Positions 18,035-25,676 of a stretch of DNA of 64,000 bases are shown here, one piece after another. The stretch lies in the NCBI GenBank assembly GCA_013390605.1, contig JACAUB010000001.1, forward strand, positions 1,603,105 to 1,667,104, read 5' to 3'. The notes under the pieces are model-generated. The model was not told the origin of the DNA. It saw nothing but the letters and a program-made list of their open reading frames with translations, and did no database searches. The translations under genes and the position numbers were made by a program. This DNA comes from Bacteroidota bacterium (GTDB lineage: Bacteria; Bacteroidota; Bacteroidia; Bacteroidales; Cfx3-03). The stretch's first letter is position 1. Each line of letters starts with the position of its first letter.

Positions 18035-18952
18035 TTAAACCCAATCTTCTTCTATTATTTCTCCTTGAACGCTTATTATTGCTTGTTTCAAAGGAATCTT
18101 TCTACCCGAACGTTGTAGTGCTAATTGTGCCATTCCCATTAATCCACTGCAACAAGGTACTTCCATCATTACAACCGTTAAAGTATTGATACGTGACTCA
18201 GAAATCATAGATGCCAGCTTCTCTACATATACCTCTTTGTTTGTGTCGAGCTTTGGACAGGCAATAGCTAGTGATTTTCCTTTTAAAAAGTAATTGTGGA
18301 AATTGCCCATTGAAAACGCTACACAGTCGGCAGCCAGAACTACATCAGCACCTTTGAAGTAGGATGCTTGTGGGTTTACCAGATGGAGCTGTACAGGCCA
18401 TTGTCTTAGTGCGGATGGGGTGTTGCCCTGAGCTGTATTGCTTTCAGCTGTTGTGGAATCAAGTGGTGTTATCTTAACGGCATTGAAATCGATAGCCTTT
18501 GAGCCGGGACAGCCACCACCACATCCGCTTGACGCTTTAGCTTCGGCTGCCTGTGCCTGTTTTATACTGTCATAAGATGCTACTTTAGCAGTTGGTGCTT
18601 CAGGACTTAAATCGATATTATTTTCTTTGATGTATTCTATTGCCTGACGGAGGAGTTCCGTTTCATTGTGTTCTTTTAAATGTTGTAGATGTGCCAGAAC
18701 AGTATTTCTCCCTTCTTTTGCAATAATTGACATTACCTTTTTTTCATCATATGGTTCGGCTTCGCGCTCTTCCAGCGTAATTGCACCTTCTGGACAATGG
18801 CCCAAACAAGCACCTAGCCCATCACAGAACAAATCACTAATTAAACGTGCTTTGCCATCAATTATCTGTAAAGCACCTTCATGACAGTTTGGAATGCATT
18901 GTCCACAACCATCGCATTTATCGTTATTTATTTTTACAATTATTCTTTGCAT
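18035..18952 (-). CDS. 4Fe-4S ferredoxin-domain protein, likely electron donor in the hcp block
   Basis: About 305 residues from the chosen ATG at 18950-18952, which begins MQRIIVKINNDKCDGCG; an upstream ATG would add nine residues of poor character. The N-terminus has two ferredoxin motifs: CDGCGQCIPNC with a downstream partner in CDGLGACLGHCP. A linker carries SSGCGGGCPGS, and the C-terminal half has conserved Cys in AADCVAF, AIACPKLD and EVPCCSGLM. Proteins of this layout are common beside hcp in anaerobes, so a role in feeding electrons to Hcp is plausible; this is inference from context. A GTTTC-N7-GAAAC inverted repeat lies about 40 bases upstream of the start. Confidence 0.85.
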   Translation of the reverse strand: MQRIIVKINNDKCDGCGQCIPNCHEGALQIIDGKARLISDLFCDGLGACLGHCPEGAITLEEREAEPYDEKKVMSIIAKEGRNTVLAHLQHLKEHNETELLRQAIEYIKENNIDLSPEAPTAKVASYDSIKQAQAAEAKASSGCGGGCPGSKAIDFNAVKITPLDSTTAESNTAQGNTPSALRQWPVQLHLVNPQASYFKGADVVLAADCVAFSMGNFHNYFLKGKSLAIACPKLDTNKEVYVEKLASMISESRINTLTVVMMEVPCCSGLMGMAQLALQRSGRKIPLKQAIISVQGEIIEEDWV

Positions 18953-18989
18953 TTTGCTGGTTTTTCTGTTGTTATACAATAAACAATAT

Positions 18990-19006
18990 GTTTCAAAAAA
19001 AGAAAC
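18990..19006. promoter_or_regulatory. Inverted repeat GTTTC-N7-GAAAC upstream of the Fe-S protein gene
   Basis: GTTTC (18990-18994) and GAAAC (19002-19006) are separated by seven A residues, 38-54 bases before the start codon. Its position fits an operator, but the match is short in an AT-rich region. Confidence 0.35.
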
Positions 19007-19022
19007 GTTTTTCTGTTATTGA

Positions 19023-19433
19023 TTAATTTACTTTTTGAATAATATCAGAAAGATAGGTTGATTTGAGGTATTGGATAAAATCTTCGGAGAATTTATTGGC
19101 AAGATTGCCAAATACACAGGTTGTGAATGGACACTTTCCAGTATAGATTCCACAATGTTGCTTCTCGATCTCGCCTTCCATTAATTCATATAGTTCTAGT
19201 AGGTTGATATCGGCTGCAGCCTTTTTGAGTAAGAATCCTCCTTTTGGTCCACGAGCGGAGGTAAGATAGTTGTTCTTGACCAGTATTTGCATCACTTTAG
19301 CCAGATGATTTCTGGATGAACTTGTTAAATCAGCAATATTAGTCACATTAAGCATCTCTTCATTTGATGCTATCAGTGCCATACTGTGTACTGCAAGTGA
19401 GGCTGCTTCTGAGATGTGAACTACTTTTGACAT
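19023..19433 (-). CDS. Rrf2-family transcriptional regulator 1 (NsrR/IscR-like)
   Basis: About 136 residues from the ATG at 19431-19433 (MSKVVHISEAASLAVHS). A longer frame begins at 19475, but a promoter -7 box lies at 19473-19480, so the longer start would fall at or before the transcription start. An N-terminal winged helix (ADLTSSSRNHLAKVMQILVK, then SARGPKGGFLL) precedes a three-cysteine loop HCGIYTGKCPFTTC (C-x6-C-x4-C), able to hold an Fe-S cluster that senses nitric oxide or redox state. It is the gene upstream of the Fe-S protein, barrel and hcp genes, which it may control. Confidence 0.88.
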   Translation of the reverse strand: MSKVVHISEAASLAVHSMALIASNEEMLNVTNIADLTSSSRNHLAKVMQILVKNNYLTSARGPKGGFLLKKAAADINLLELYELMEGEIEKQHCGIYTGKCPFTTCVFGNLANKFSEDFIQYLKSTYLSDIIQKVN

Positions 19434-19460
19434 TGTTATTATTGTGTACGTGTAAATAGG

Positions 19461-19480
19461 TATTTGAATACGCAAATATA
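19461..19480 (-). promoter_or_regulatory. -7 box with overlapping palindrome TATTTG-N6-CAAATA before Rrf2 gene 1
   Basis: TATTTG (19461-19466) and CAAATA (19473-19478) form a perfect 6-bp inverted repeat with a 6-base spacer. The right half overlaps the minus-strand -7 box TATATTTG (19473-19480). A near-identical arrangement precedes Rrf2 gene 2, so this is a candidate autoregulatory operator. Confidence 0.5.
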
Positions 19481-19690
19481 TATATAATTTTAAAAAGAGA
19501 ACATTATTTAATGAGAAAAATTGAAATAAAATAAAAGATATTGTAAATTAGTGGATTGATAATGTAATTTAGAATGGCTAGTGATGATTTGTAGTAGACA
19601 GCTTTATACAATCGTATCTGTTGGACTAATTTAGAATGTGAGGGGAGAAGTGAATAATGATTACAATGAGTAGTAACAAGGGCTTCAAAA

Positions 19691-19728
19691 AAATAGCTGA
19701 TGTGACTTAAAATCCACATCAGCTATTT
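19691..19728 (-). terminator. Terminator of Rrf2 gene 2
   Basis: A 14-bp perfect stem (19691-19704 with 19715-19728), a 10-base loop, A-run on the left and T-run on the right, so it can act on both strands. It lies about 35 bases beyond the Rrf2 gene 2 stop. Confidence 0.85.
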
Positions 19729-19761
19729 TTCTTATTTAAAGCGATGATTTAAATAATGATC

Positions 19762-20199
19762 TTATAGATATTCAGCGATAAGTTCTGGAATATTGGTGGT
19801 TTTAATATAGCTGGATAATTTTTGGTTAGATAAATATTCGCGAAACTCATTGGTCATTCTACTGATAATATTTCCCATCAAGCATTTGTCAAAAGGACAC
19901 AATGGGTTGTCTGACAGACAGGTGCCATCTTGTATTTTTCCTTCAATAGCTTCGAAAATTTGTAGTAGACTAATTTCTTCGGGAGGTCTTTTAAGTTGAA
20001 ATCCACCACTAGGTCCTCTATTTGATTCTAAAAATCCCTCTTTAACCAAACGTTGTAGTACCTTTGCAACATGATGCCGTGATGATTTGGTAATATCAGA
20101 GATGTGTGCAACGTTGATTTTATCTTTCGAATTAGTGATTAGAATCATGCTATGGATTCCAATGGAAGCAGCTTCTGAAAGGGAAATTATTTTAGACAT
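19762..20199 (-). CDS. Rrf2-family transcriptional regulator 2 (NsrR/IscR-like)
   Basis: About 145 residues from the ATG at 20197-20199 (MSKIISLSEAASIGIHS). An upstream ATG at 20223 lies inside the promoter and is unlikely. It is paralogous to Rrf2 gene 1: the same helix-turn-helix (DITKSSRHHVAKVLQRLVK), wing (NRGPSGGFQL) and cysteine pattern CLSDNPLCPFDKC (C-x6-C-x4-C). The two genes are about 290 bases apart with a terminator between, so they are separate transcripts. A pair of similar sensors next to hcp suggests a two-step or cross-regulating response. Confidence 0.88.
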   Translation of the reverse strand: MSKIISLSEAASIGIHSMILITNSKDKINVAHISDITKSSRHHVAKVLQRLVKEGFLESNRGPSGGFQLKRPPEEISLLQIFEAIEGKIQDGTCLSDNPLCPFDKCLMGNIISRMTNEFREYLSNQKLSSYIKTTNIPELIAEYL

Positions 20200-20210
20200 T
20201 TTACTTAAAG

Positions 20211-20253
20211 TATTTCGGCACACAAATGTCGGAATTAATTATTTAATAATCAA
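20211..20253 (-). promoter_or_regulatory. Promoter and candidate operator of Rrf2 gene 2
   Basis: On the minus strand: -33 TTG (CAA at 20251-20253), 20 bases, then GACATTTG (20223-20230), a -7 box with one mismatch to TAnnTTTG. The imperfect palindrome TATTTC-N6-CAAATG (20211-20228) overlaps it with the same spacing and position as the site before Rrf2 gene 1. Confidence 0.55.
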
Positions 20254-20365
20254 TCTTAATTATAAAAATTCTTAATTTTTGTTAAGTTAATCTTAAGATG
20301 ATCGCAATTATCTCTTTTATTATAAAGTTTTTAGAAGTGGTATCATTTCAAGTTGATAAAAGCCG

Positions 20366-20373
20366 TACCTTTG
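20366..20373 (+). promoter_or_regulatory. -7 box (TAccTTTG) of typA
   Basis: An exact TAnnTTTG match 37 bases before the typA ATG. It lies downstream of a possible TTG start at 20353 and so rules that start out. No clear -33 TTG is seen. Confidence 0.55.
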
Positions 20374-20409
20374 CACCTCAATTTGAAAAGGAAAAGCAAA
20401 TTAATTATC

Positions 20410-22218
20410 ATGCAGGATATCAGAAATATAGCAATTATTGCCCATGTTGACCATGGAAAAACGACATTAGTTGATCGAATTTTACATCAGGTAAAAATGT
20501 TTCGTGACAACCAAGAGGTAGGCGAACTTATTCTTGATAGTAATGATCTGGAAAGAGAAAGAGGTATTACAATCCTTTCAAAAAACGTTTCAGTTCGTTA
20601 TAAAGGTGTAAAGATCAATATTATTGATACTCCAGGTCACTCTGATTTTGGTGGGGAGGTTGAGAGGGTATTAAATATGGCTGATGGCGTTTTGCTATTG
20701 GTTGATGCTTTTGAAGGCCCAATGCCTCAAACTCGTTTTGTACTTCAAAAGGCGTTGGCACTCGATTTGAAACCGATTGTTGTTATTAATAAGGTTGATA
20801 AACCAAACTGTCGCCCTGACGAAACTGCTGAAATGGTGTTCGATTTAATGTTTAATCTGGATGCTTCAGAAGATCAATTAAACTTTCCTATTGTTTATGG
20901 TTCTTCCAAACAAGGTTGGATGTCAGAACATTGGGAAACTCCTGCAACGGATATCACCTACTTGTTAGATGCAATTATTGAACATATTCCTGCTTCGAAA
21001 TTTTATGAGGGTAATCCTCAAATGATGATTACCAGTATTGATTACTCTTCATACATTGGTCGTATTGCTGTTGGTCGTGTTAACAGAGGTACATTGAAAC
21101 CAGGTATGCCTGTCTCACTGGTAAAGAGGGATGGTAAAATATTCAAAACAAGAATTAAGGAACTCTATACTTTTGAAGGTCTTGCAAAAGAGAAACAAAA
21201 GGAGATGGTTGAGTGTGGTGAAATCTGTGCAGTAATGGGTATTGATGATTTTGAAATTGGAGATACTATCTCTGATTTTGAAAATCCTGAAGGATTAACT
21301 CCTATCCATATTGATGAGCCTACCATGAGCATGTTGTTTACGATTAACAATTCTCCATTCTATGGAAAAGAGGGAAAATATGTTACATCCCGTCACATTC
21401 GTGAACGTTTATATAAAGAGATTGAGAAGAATCTTGCTTTACGCGTTGAAGAGTCGGAATCAACAGATTCATTTAATGTATTCGGACGTGGTATTCTTCA
21501 CCTTTCTATTTTAATTGAGACCATGCGTCGTGAAGGTTATGAGCTTCAACTTGGTCAACCGCAGGTAATCTATAAGGAAATTGATGGTGTGAAATGCGAG
21601 CCTATTGAAGCATTAACCGTACACGTTCCTGAAGATTTTTCTGGTAAGGTTATTGAGATCGTTACATCACGTAGAGGTGAAATCAAAAATATTGAATCAA
21701 AAGGCGATAGAGTACATCTTGAGTTTACAATTCCTTCGCGCGGGTTAATAGGTATTCGTAATACTGTTTTAACAGCAACGGAGGGAGAAGCTATTCTGGC
21801 ACATCGCTTTAAGGCTTATGAACCTTATAAGGGTGATATTGCTGGCCGCAGAAACGGTACCTTAATTTCGAGCGAAACCGGTATTGCTATTGCTTATGCA
21901 ATTAACAAACTTCAGGATAGAGGAACTTTCCATATCAGTCCTAACGATGAGGTTTATGCAGGTATGGTGATTGGTGAGCATATTCGTCCAGACGATTTAG
22001 TGATTAATATTTGTAAGACAAAGAAACTAAGTAACGTTCGTGCATCGGGTACGGATGATAAAGCCTTTATTATTCCTGCTGTTAAGTTTTCTTTAGAAGA
22101 AGCAATGGAATATATTGGCAAGGATGAGTATTTAGAGGTTACTCCCAGATCGTTGCGTATGCGTAAGATTATTCTTGACGAAACAGAACGTAAACGTTCT
22201 TCTAAATCTGATTCATAA
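20410..22218 (+). CDS. typA: Translational GTPase TypA/BipA
   Basis: A 602-residue ribosome-binding GTPase of the EF-G family, involved in 50S assembly and stress adaptation. It starts MQDIRNIAIIAHVDHGKTTL with the P-loop; further G motifs are RGITI, DTPGH and NKVD. After the G domain come the beta-barrel domain, two EF-G-like alpha/beta domains and the BipA-specific C-terminal domain (GRRNGTLIS through VTPRSLRMRK). Length fits the family. The ATG at 20410 was chosen over an in-frame TTG at 20353 because the promoter -7 box lies between them. Confidence 0.97.
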   Translation: MQDIRNIAIIAHVDHGKTTLVDRILHQVKMFRDNQEVGELILDSNDLERERGITILSKNVSVRYKGVKINIIDTPGHSDFGGEVERVLNMADGVLLLVDAFEGPMPQTRFVLQKALALDLKPIVVINKVDKPNCRPDETAEMVFDLMFNLDASEDQLNFPIVYGSSKQGWMSEHWETPATDITYLLDAIIEHIPASKFYEGNPQMMITSIDYSSYIGRIAVGRVNRGTLKPGMPVSLVKRDGKIFKTRIKELYTFEGLAKEKQKEMVECGEICAVMGIDDFEIGDTISDFENPEGLTPIHIDEPTMSMLFTINNSPFYGKEGKYVTSRHIRERLYKEIEKNLALRVEESESTDSFNVFGRGILHLSILIETMRREGYELQLGQPQVIYKEIDGVKCEPIEALTVHVPEDFSGKVIEIVTSRRGEIKNIESKGDRVHLEFTIPSRGLIGIRNTVLTATEGEAILAHRFKAYEPYKGDIAGRRNGTLISSETGIAIAYAINKLQDRGTFHISPNDEVYAGMVIGEHIRPDDLVINICKTKKLSNVRASGTDDKAFIIPAVKFSLEEAMEYIGKDEYLEVTPRSLRMRKIILDETERKRSSKSDS

Positions 22219-22278
22219 TCTTAAATATTCAATGATTAAGAATTTTTAATCGGTATTTTATCTGATTTGAATCTTTTT

Positions 22279-22337
22279 AAGCCGGTTCTGGCATAAGTAT
22301 TGTTTAAAAAATAGTACTTGTCATAATCGGCTTTTTT
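22279..22337 (+). terminator. Terminator of typA
   Basis: AAGCCG (22279-22284) pairs with CGGCTT at 22328-22333, followed by more T residues. The stem extends inward with mismatches to about 20 bases per arm. Confidence 0.7.
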
Positions 22338-22403
22338 ATGTTTTATAGAATTGCTGTTGAAAAAAATGAGTATCTTTAAATTCTGATTTATTCTGTGCAT
22401 ACT

Positions 22404-22985
22404 ATGAAGAAGGTTTTCATTAGTTTATTAATTTTCTTATCTATTACATCATGCGATGTAGTGAAGCAAGTTCAGCAAGCTAGTAATTTTATCACTTGTA
22501 GTTTTAGGTTAAAAGATATACAAGATGTCAGACTCGCCGGAGTCTTGGTTCAGAATAAAAGGGACGTTACAGATTTGAATATAGGTGATGCGGCACAATT
22601 AGCTATTGCTTTAACAGGACGATCATTTCCTTTAACCTTCAATTTGAATGTAGAGGCTAAAAACACGAATGGTTCTATTGCTGGTTTGGCTAGATTGGAT
22701 TGGATTTTAATTATTGACGATATTGAGATGGTTACGGGAACAAACGAAGATGCAATTAATATTCCTGCAAATGGAGTAGCTGTTTTCCCTTTAAGAATGA
22801 ATGTAGATCTTAAAAAGGTATTAAATGGAAAGAGTGGTCAAGCATTGCTTAATTTTGGATTAAATCTGGCCGGTTCGAATGGTGAGCCTACCCGTATTAA
22901 ACTAAAAGCCAAACCATCAATTATAATTGGAAATCGTTTAGTTGCCTACCCTGGTTATATAACCGTAACAAGTACAGTTCAATAA
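22404..22985 (+). CDS. Putative lipoprotein with LEA-type-2-like domain
   Basis: About 193 residues from the ATG at 22404 (MKKVFISLLIFLSITSC). A GTG three codons earlier is possible but less likely. Residues 1-17 are a lipoprotein signal with lipobox ITSC, so the mature protein should be membrane-anchored in the periplasm or at the surface. The remainder (VRLAGVLVQNKRDVTDLN, LTFNLNVEAKNTNGSIAGLARLDWILIID, INIPANGVAVFPLRMNVDL) looks like the beta-sandwich of LEA14/WHy proteins. Function is unknown; the fold call is by pattern only. Confidence 0.75.
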   Translation: MKKVFISLLIFLSITSCDVVKQVQQASNFITCSFRLKDIQDVRLAGVLVQNKRDVTDLNIGDAAQLAIALTGRSFPLTFNLNVEAKNTNGSIAGLARLDWILIIDDIEMVTGTNEDAINIPANGVAVFPLRMNVDLKKVLNGKSGQALLNFGLNLAGSNGEPTRIKLKAKPSIIIGNRLVAYPGYITVTSTVQ

Positions 22986-23024
22986 ATTTGTCTCTTATTT
23001 TATAAATTTCAAACTATTTTTGCG

Positions 23025-23378
23025 ATGCAATTATTTTTTAAATCTTTGATATTTATAGGGCTAGGATTAGGTATTATTACATCACTTTTCATAGGTGGTT
23101 TCATGGTAGGAGAGGGCCTTCCTGATTTGTATAATGGGAAGATGGGTGCACTTTGGCCAATGATTCCATTGATCGCTGTTTCAATAATGGGTGTTGCTTA
23201 TTCTTTCTTTAAGAAAATAACAGGGGCACTTATATCAATTGGCTCTAGCTTGTTATTGGGAGGGTTACTCATTTATAAGCATACTGAAATGTGGATTGTT
23301 GCTGTTTATTCAATCTCGTTTATTATTCCTGCACTATTTGTCATTATTGGTGAATATTTTAATAAGAAAAGTTTTTGA
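23025..23378 (+). CDS. Small integral membrane protein, unknown function
   Basis: A 117-residue protein with four hydrophobic segments (about 5-27, 43-60, 65-83 and 88-108), connected by short loops, with a KK-rich end. I recognise no family motif. It lies 39 bases after the lipoprotein gene in the same direction and may be cotranscribed. Its 3' end is convergent with the deacetylase-like gene, six bases apart. Confidence 0.7.
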   Translation: MQLFFKSLIFIGLGLGIITSLFIGGFMVGEGLPDLYNGKMGALWPMIPLIAVSIMGVAYSFFKKITGALISIGSSLLLGGLLIYKHTEMWIVAVYSISFIIPALFVIIGEYFNKKSF

Positions 23379-23384
23379 TCAAGA

Positions 23385-24362
23385 TTACAGATGTTCAGCT
23401 TCCTTGATTATACTTTCACGTAAATCAAATAACCTCCAGTCACCGCTTTTGATCTCTTTTTCGTTCCTATGGAGCAGACTGATGAACTTTTGTACACCTA
23501 AAGGTTCATTGCCATTTGCATGTACTAATACGATATTCCCATTTTCAGCTGTTTCACCTTTTGCTAACCAAGCATCACTCCCGATGGGTATTAATCCATA
23601 ACTCATTACTTTTTCGAAGACTTTAGGTTCTGATACTAGTCCCGGAAACCTGAAAAAGATAGATGGAGTAATCCCATTTTCAAGCATCGTAATTTCATTT
23701 AGAAGAACCTCCTCTTCTATATTCGTCTTTTTCCAAAGCATGAAGTTTAAATATAGAGGGAGATTCTTGTTATAAAAATGATGAAAGGAGTGGTTAACCC
23801 ATAGTATTGAAATCTTATTTTGCTGATCTAATTTTTTTAACCAATCAAGATCGTCAAGATGTTTAAGCATCCAATGTCCTGAAACACTGATAGCGATGGG
23901 GATAGGCTGTTGAATATTATCGAGTTGATTCATTATATCCAGAAATAATGTTCGGTCGAGTGGTTTTAGAGCCGGACATAAGTCAATAGTTAAAATGACA
24001 CCCTGTCTATCAGGTAATGCATGAGATATGCCGGCATCTTGTAATGGCTTTTCGTAATGCTTTGCCATTTTCCAGGCTTTAATATAGGTGGATTTAGGAA
24101 ACAACGAAGCCATAAATTTAGTGCTATCTGATGTTATGATCAATTTCCGTTCAGGGTAAATGTCTACCGATAGGGTGGATGGATTTACTGCAAGATATAG
24201 TAATTGGGAATTTTGAGTATACTTCCGGATAATGCATAAGTGAGTACTTTGATTATGGATTGTGGCTTCTGCAAAAAAAGAATGATAGTTTTTGATGGTT
24301 TGTGCAGAACCGAGCAATGAAAAGAAGAGCAGAAGAGCGATAAAATATAATCGTTTTATCAT
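23385..24362 (-). CDS. Secreted polysaccharide-deacetylase-like protein
   Basis: A 325-residue exported protein; signal peptide at 1-20 (LYFIALLLFFSLLGSAQ). From about residue 120 it follows the NodB fold: LTIDLCP (Asp127) at motif 1, NHSFHH (His191, His194, His195) at motif 2 and FFRFPG at motif 3. Motif 1 differs from the usual TFDDGP, with a single Asp in LTIDLCP, a variant I recall from a subgroup with LTxDxC. It may deacetylate a cell-wall or capsule sugar or be a non-catalytic relative. Residues 20-115 are an N-terminal region without a known motif. Confidence 0.72.
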   Translation of the reverse strand: MIKRLYFIALLLFFSLLGSAQTIKNYHSFFAEATIHNQSTHLCIIRKYTQNSQLLYLAVNPSTLSVDIYPERKLIITSDSTKFMASLFPKSTYIKAWKMAKHYEKPLQDAGISHALPDRQGVILTIDLCPALKPLDRTLFLDIMNQLDNIQQPIPIAISVSGHWMLKHLDDLDWLKKLDQQNKISILWVNHSFHHFYNKNLPLYLNFMLWKKTNIEEEVLLNEITMLENGITPSIFFRFPGLVSEPKVFEKVMSYGLIPIGSDAWLAKGETAENGNIVLVHANGNEPLGVQKFISLLHRNEKEIKSGDWRLFDLRESIIKEAEHL

Positions 24363-24506
24363 TGTTTGTGTCTTTTGAATAAGAAATGAATAAATCTTTT
24401 TGTATTGTTATTCAAGCCTACAGACTATTTTATCAGTATGTCAAGAGCATAATTCTTATCTTATTTAAAAAATAGAATTTAGACAAATGTAATCAACTGA
24501 AATGAA

Positions 24507-24545
24507 TAAAAAAAGAGACTCATCCTTTCAACAGAATGAGTCTCT
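24507..24545 (-). terminator. Terminator of the YebC gene
   Basis: A 10-bp stem (24514-24523 with 24536-24545) and an A-run at 24507-24514 that becomes a T-run on the minus strand. Confidence 0.85.
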
Positions 24546-24567
24546 AAAAATAGAATTAATAAGTTTC

Positions 24568-25275
24568 TTAGGCTATATTATGATATATATTTTGTACATC
24601 ATCATCTTCTTCAAGCCGATCAATTAACTTGTTTATTTCGGTTTGCTGTTCTTCTGTTAGCTCTTTGGTTTGTTGTGGAATCCTTTCAAAGCCTGATTTG
24701 ATAATTTCAAGTCCTTTGTCTTCTATCACCTTTTGAAGGGATCCAAAGTTTGCAAATTCACCATAGATCATAATGGTATCTTCATCTTCAAACACCTCTT
24801 CAGCACCAAAGTCAATTAATTCGAACTCTAACTCTTCAATATCCAAGCTATTGTTCTTAATGGTAAAGAGACATTTATGATCGAACATGAATTCTACAGA
24901 TCCCTGTGTACCTAAACTTCCATTATATTTGTTAAAATAACTTCTAATATTGGCAACGGTACGAACATGATTATCTGTTGCTGTTTCAATGACAAAAGCA
25001 ATTCCATAAGGGCCATATCCTTCGTATAAGAGCTCTTTATAGTCAGTGGTGTCTTTTGATATTGCTCTTTTTATGGCGCGCTCTACGTTTTCCTTTGGCA
25101 TGTTCTCGGCCCTTGCATTTTGGACTAAAGCACGAAGACGAGCATTTGTATCTACACTGGCACCTCCTGATTTAACGGCTATTTCAATTTCTTTGCCAAT
25201 TCGGGTAAATGTTTTTGCCATCTTATCCCAACGGGCAAACTTTCTGGCTTTCCTATATTCGAACGCTCTTCCCAT
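24568..25275 (-). CDS. yebC: YebC/PmpR-family protein
   Basis: A 235-residue cytoplasmic protein of the YebC/PmpR family. Members act as transcription regulators, and one group helps ribosomes through proline stretches. Family features: start MGRAFEYRKARKFARWDKMAKTF, then NARLRALVQNARAENMPKENVERAIKRA, YEGYGPYG, and a late acidic segment (DRLEEDDDVQNIYHN). Length is normal. The start MGRAFEYRK rather than MAGHSKW marks the Bacteroidota type. A CAAAgtTA (-7) box lies at 25295-25302. Confidence 0.93.
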   Translation of the reverse strand: MGRAFEYRKARKFARWDKMAKTFTRIGKEIEIAVKSGGASVDTNARLRALVQNARAENMPKENVERAIKRAISKDTTDYKELLYEGYGPYGIAFVIETATDNHVRTVANIRSYFNKYNGSLGTQGSVEFMFDHKCLFTIKNNSLDIEELEFELIDFGAEEVFEDEDTIMIYGEFANFGSLQKVIEDKGLEIIKSGFERIPQQTKELTEEQQTEINKLIDRLEEDDDVQNIYHNIA

Positions 25276-25676
25276 AGTACAACTTAATTTTTTGCAAAGT
25301 TAAAAAAGTTTAGTGTAAAACCATTTACTTAAGAATAGCCATTGCAAAATATATATTATTTTGAATATTTGTGTGAATTTCAAGTTTCTATCTTTATTAG
25401 CGGATTACAGATGAATCTGAAACGATGGAGGTGTTGAAATATATATTCTGAAACATTAGTGTTTGTAACTGAATTTTATTTTTAGATGCAGATCTCAATA
25501 TCTTGGAAATTATTAATCTGTTCTATAAGGTATTACTAAGTATTTACTTAGATTTGAAATGATATCATAAGGTTAGTACCATTTGCTTGAGTATAATTAT
25601 TATGAAATAGCTTTTATATTGCGATAATTATTAGAAAGAATACAATATATTTTCTATAATTTAGCCAAAAATAAGC
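25276..25676. other. 401-base divergent intergenic region
   Basis: No gene is supported. It holds the YebC promoter box (25295-25302) and, close to the acetyltransferase ATG, TAatTTAG (about 25656-25663), a one-base variant of the -7 consensus. The rest is AT-rich with no repeats noticed. Confidence 0.5.

Noticed and set aside
19504..19719. 71-codon minus-strand frame between the Rrf2 genes
   Set aside because: It overlaps the terminator of Rrf2 gene 2, has no family resemblance and a composition typical of AT-rich non-coding DNA.
20353..20409. TTG start giving a 19-residue longer TypA
   Set aside because: The consensus -7 box at 20366-20373 lies between it and the conserved MQDIRNIAIIAH start.
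23015..23022. TAttTTTG promoter box before the small membrane protein
   Set aside because: It is only two bases before the ATG and has no -33 TTG at the right distance; probably chance, with the gene read through from upstream.
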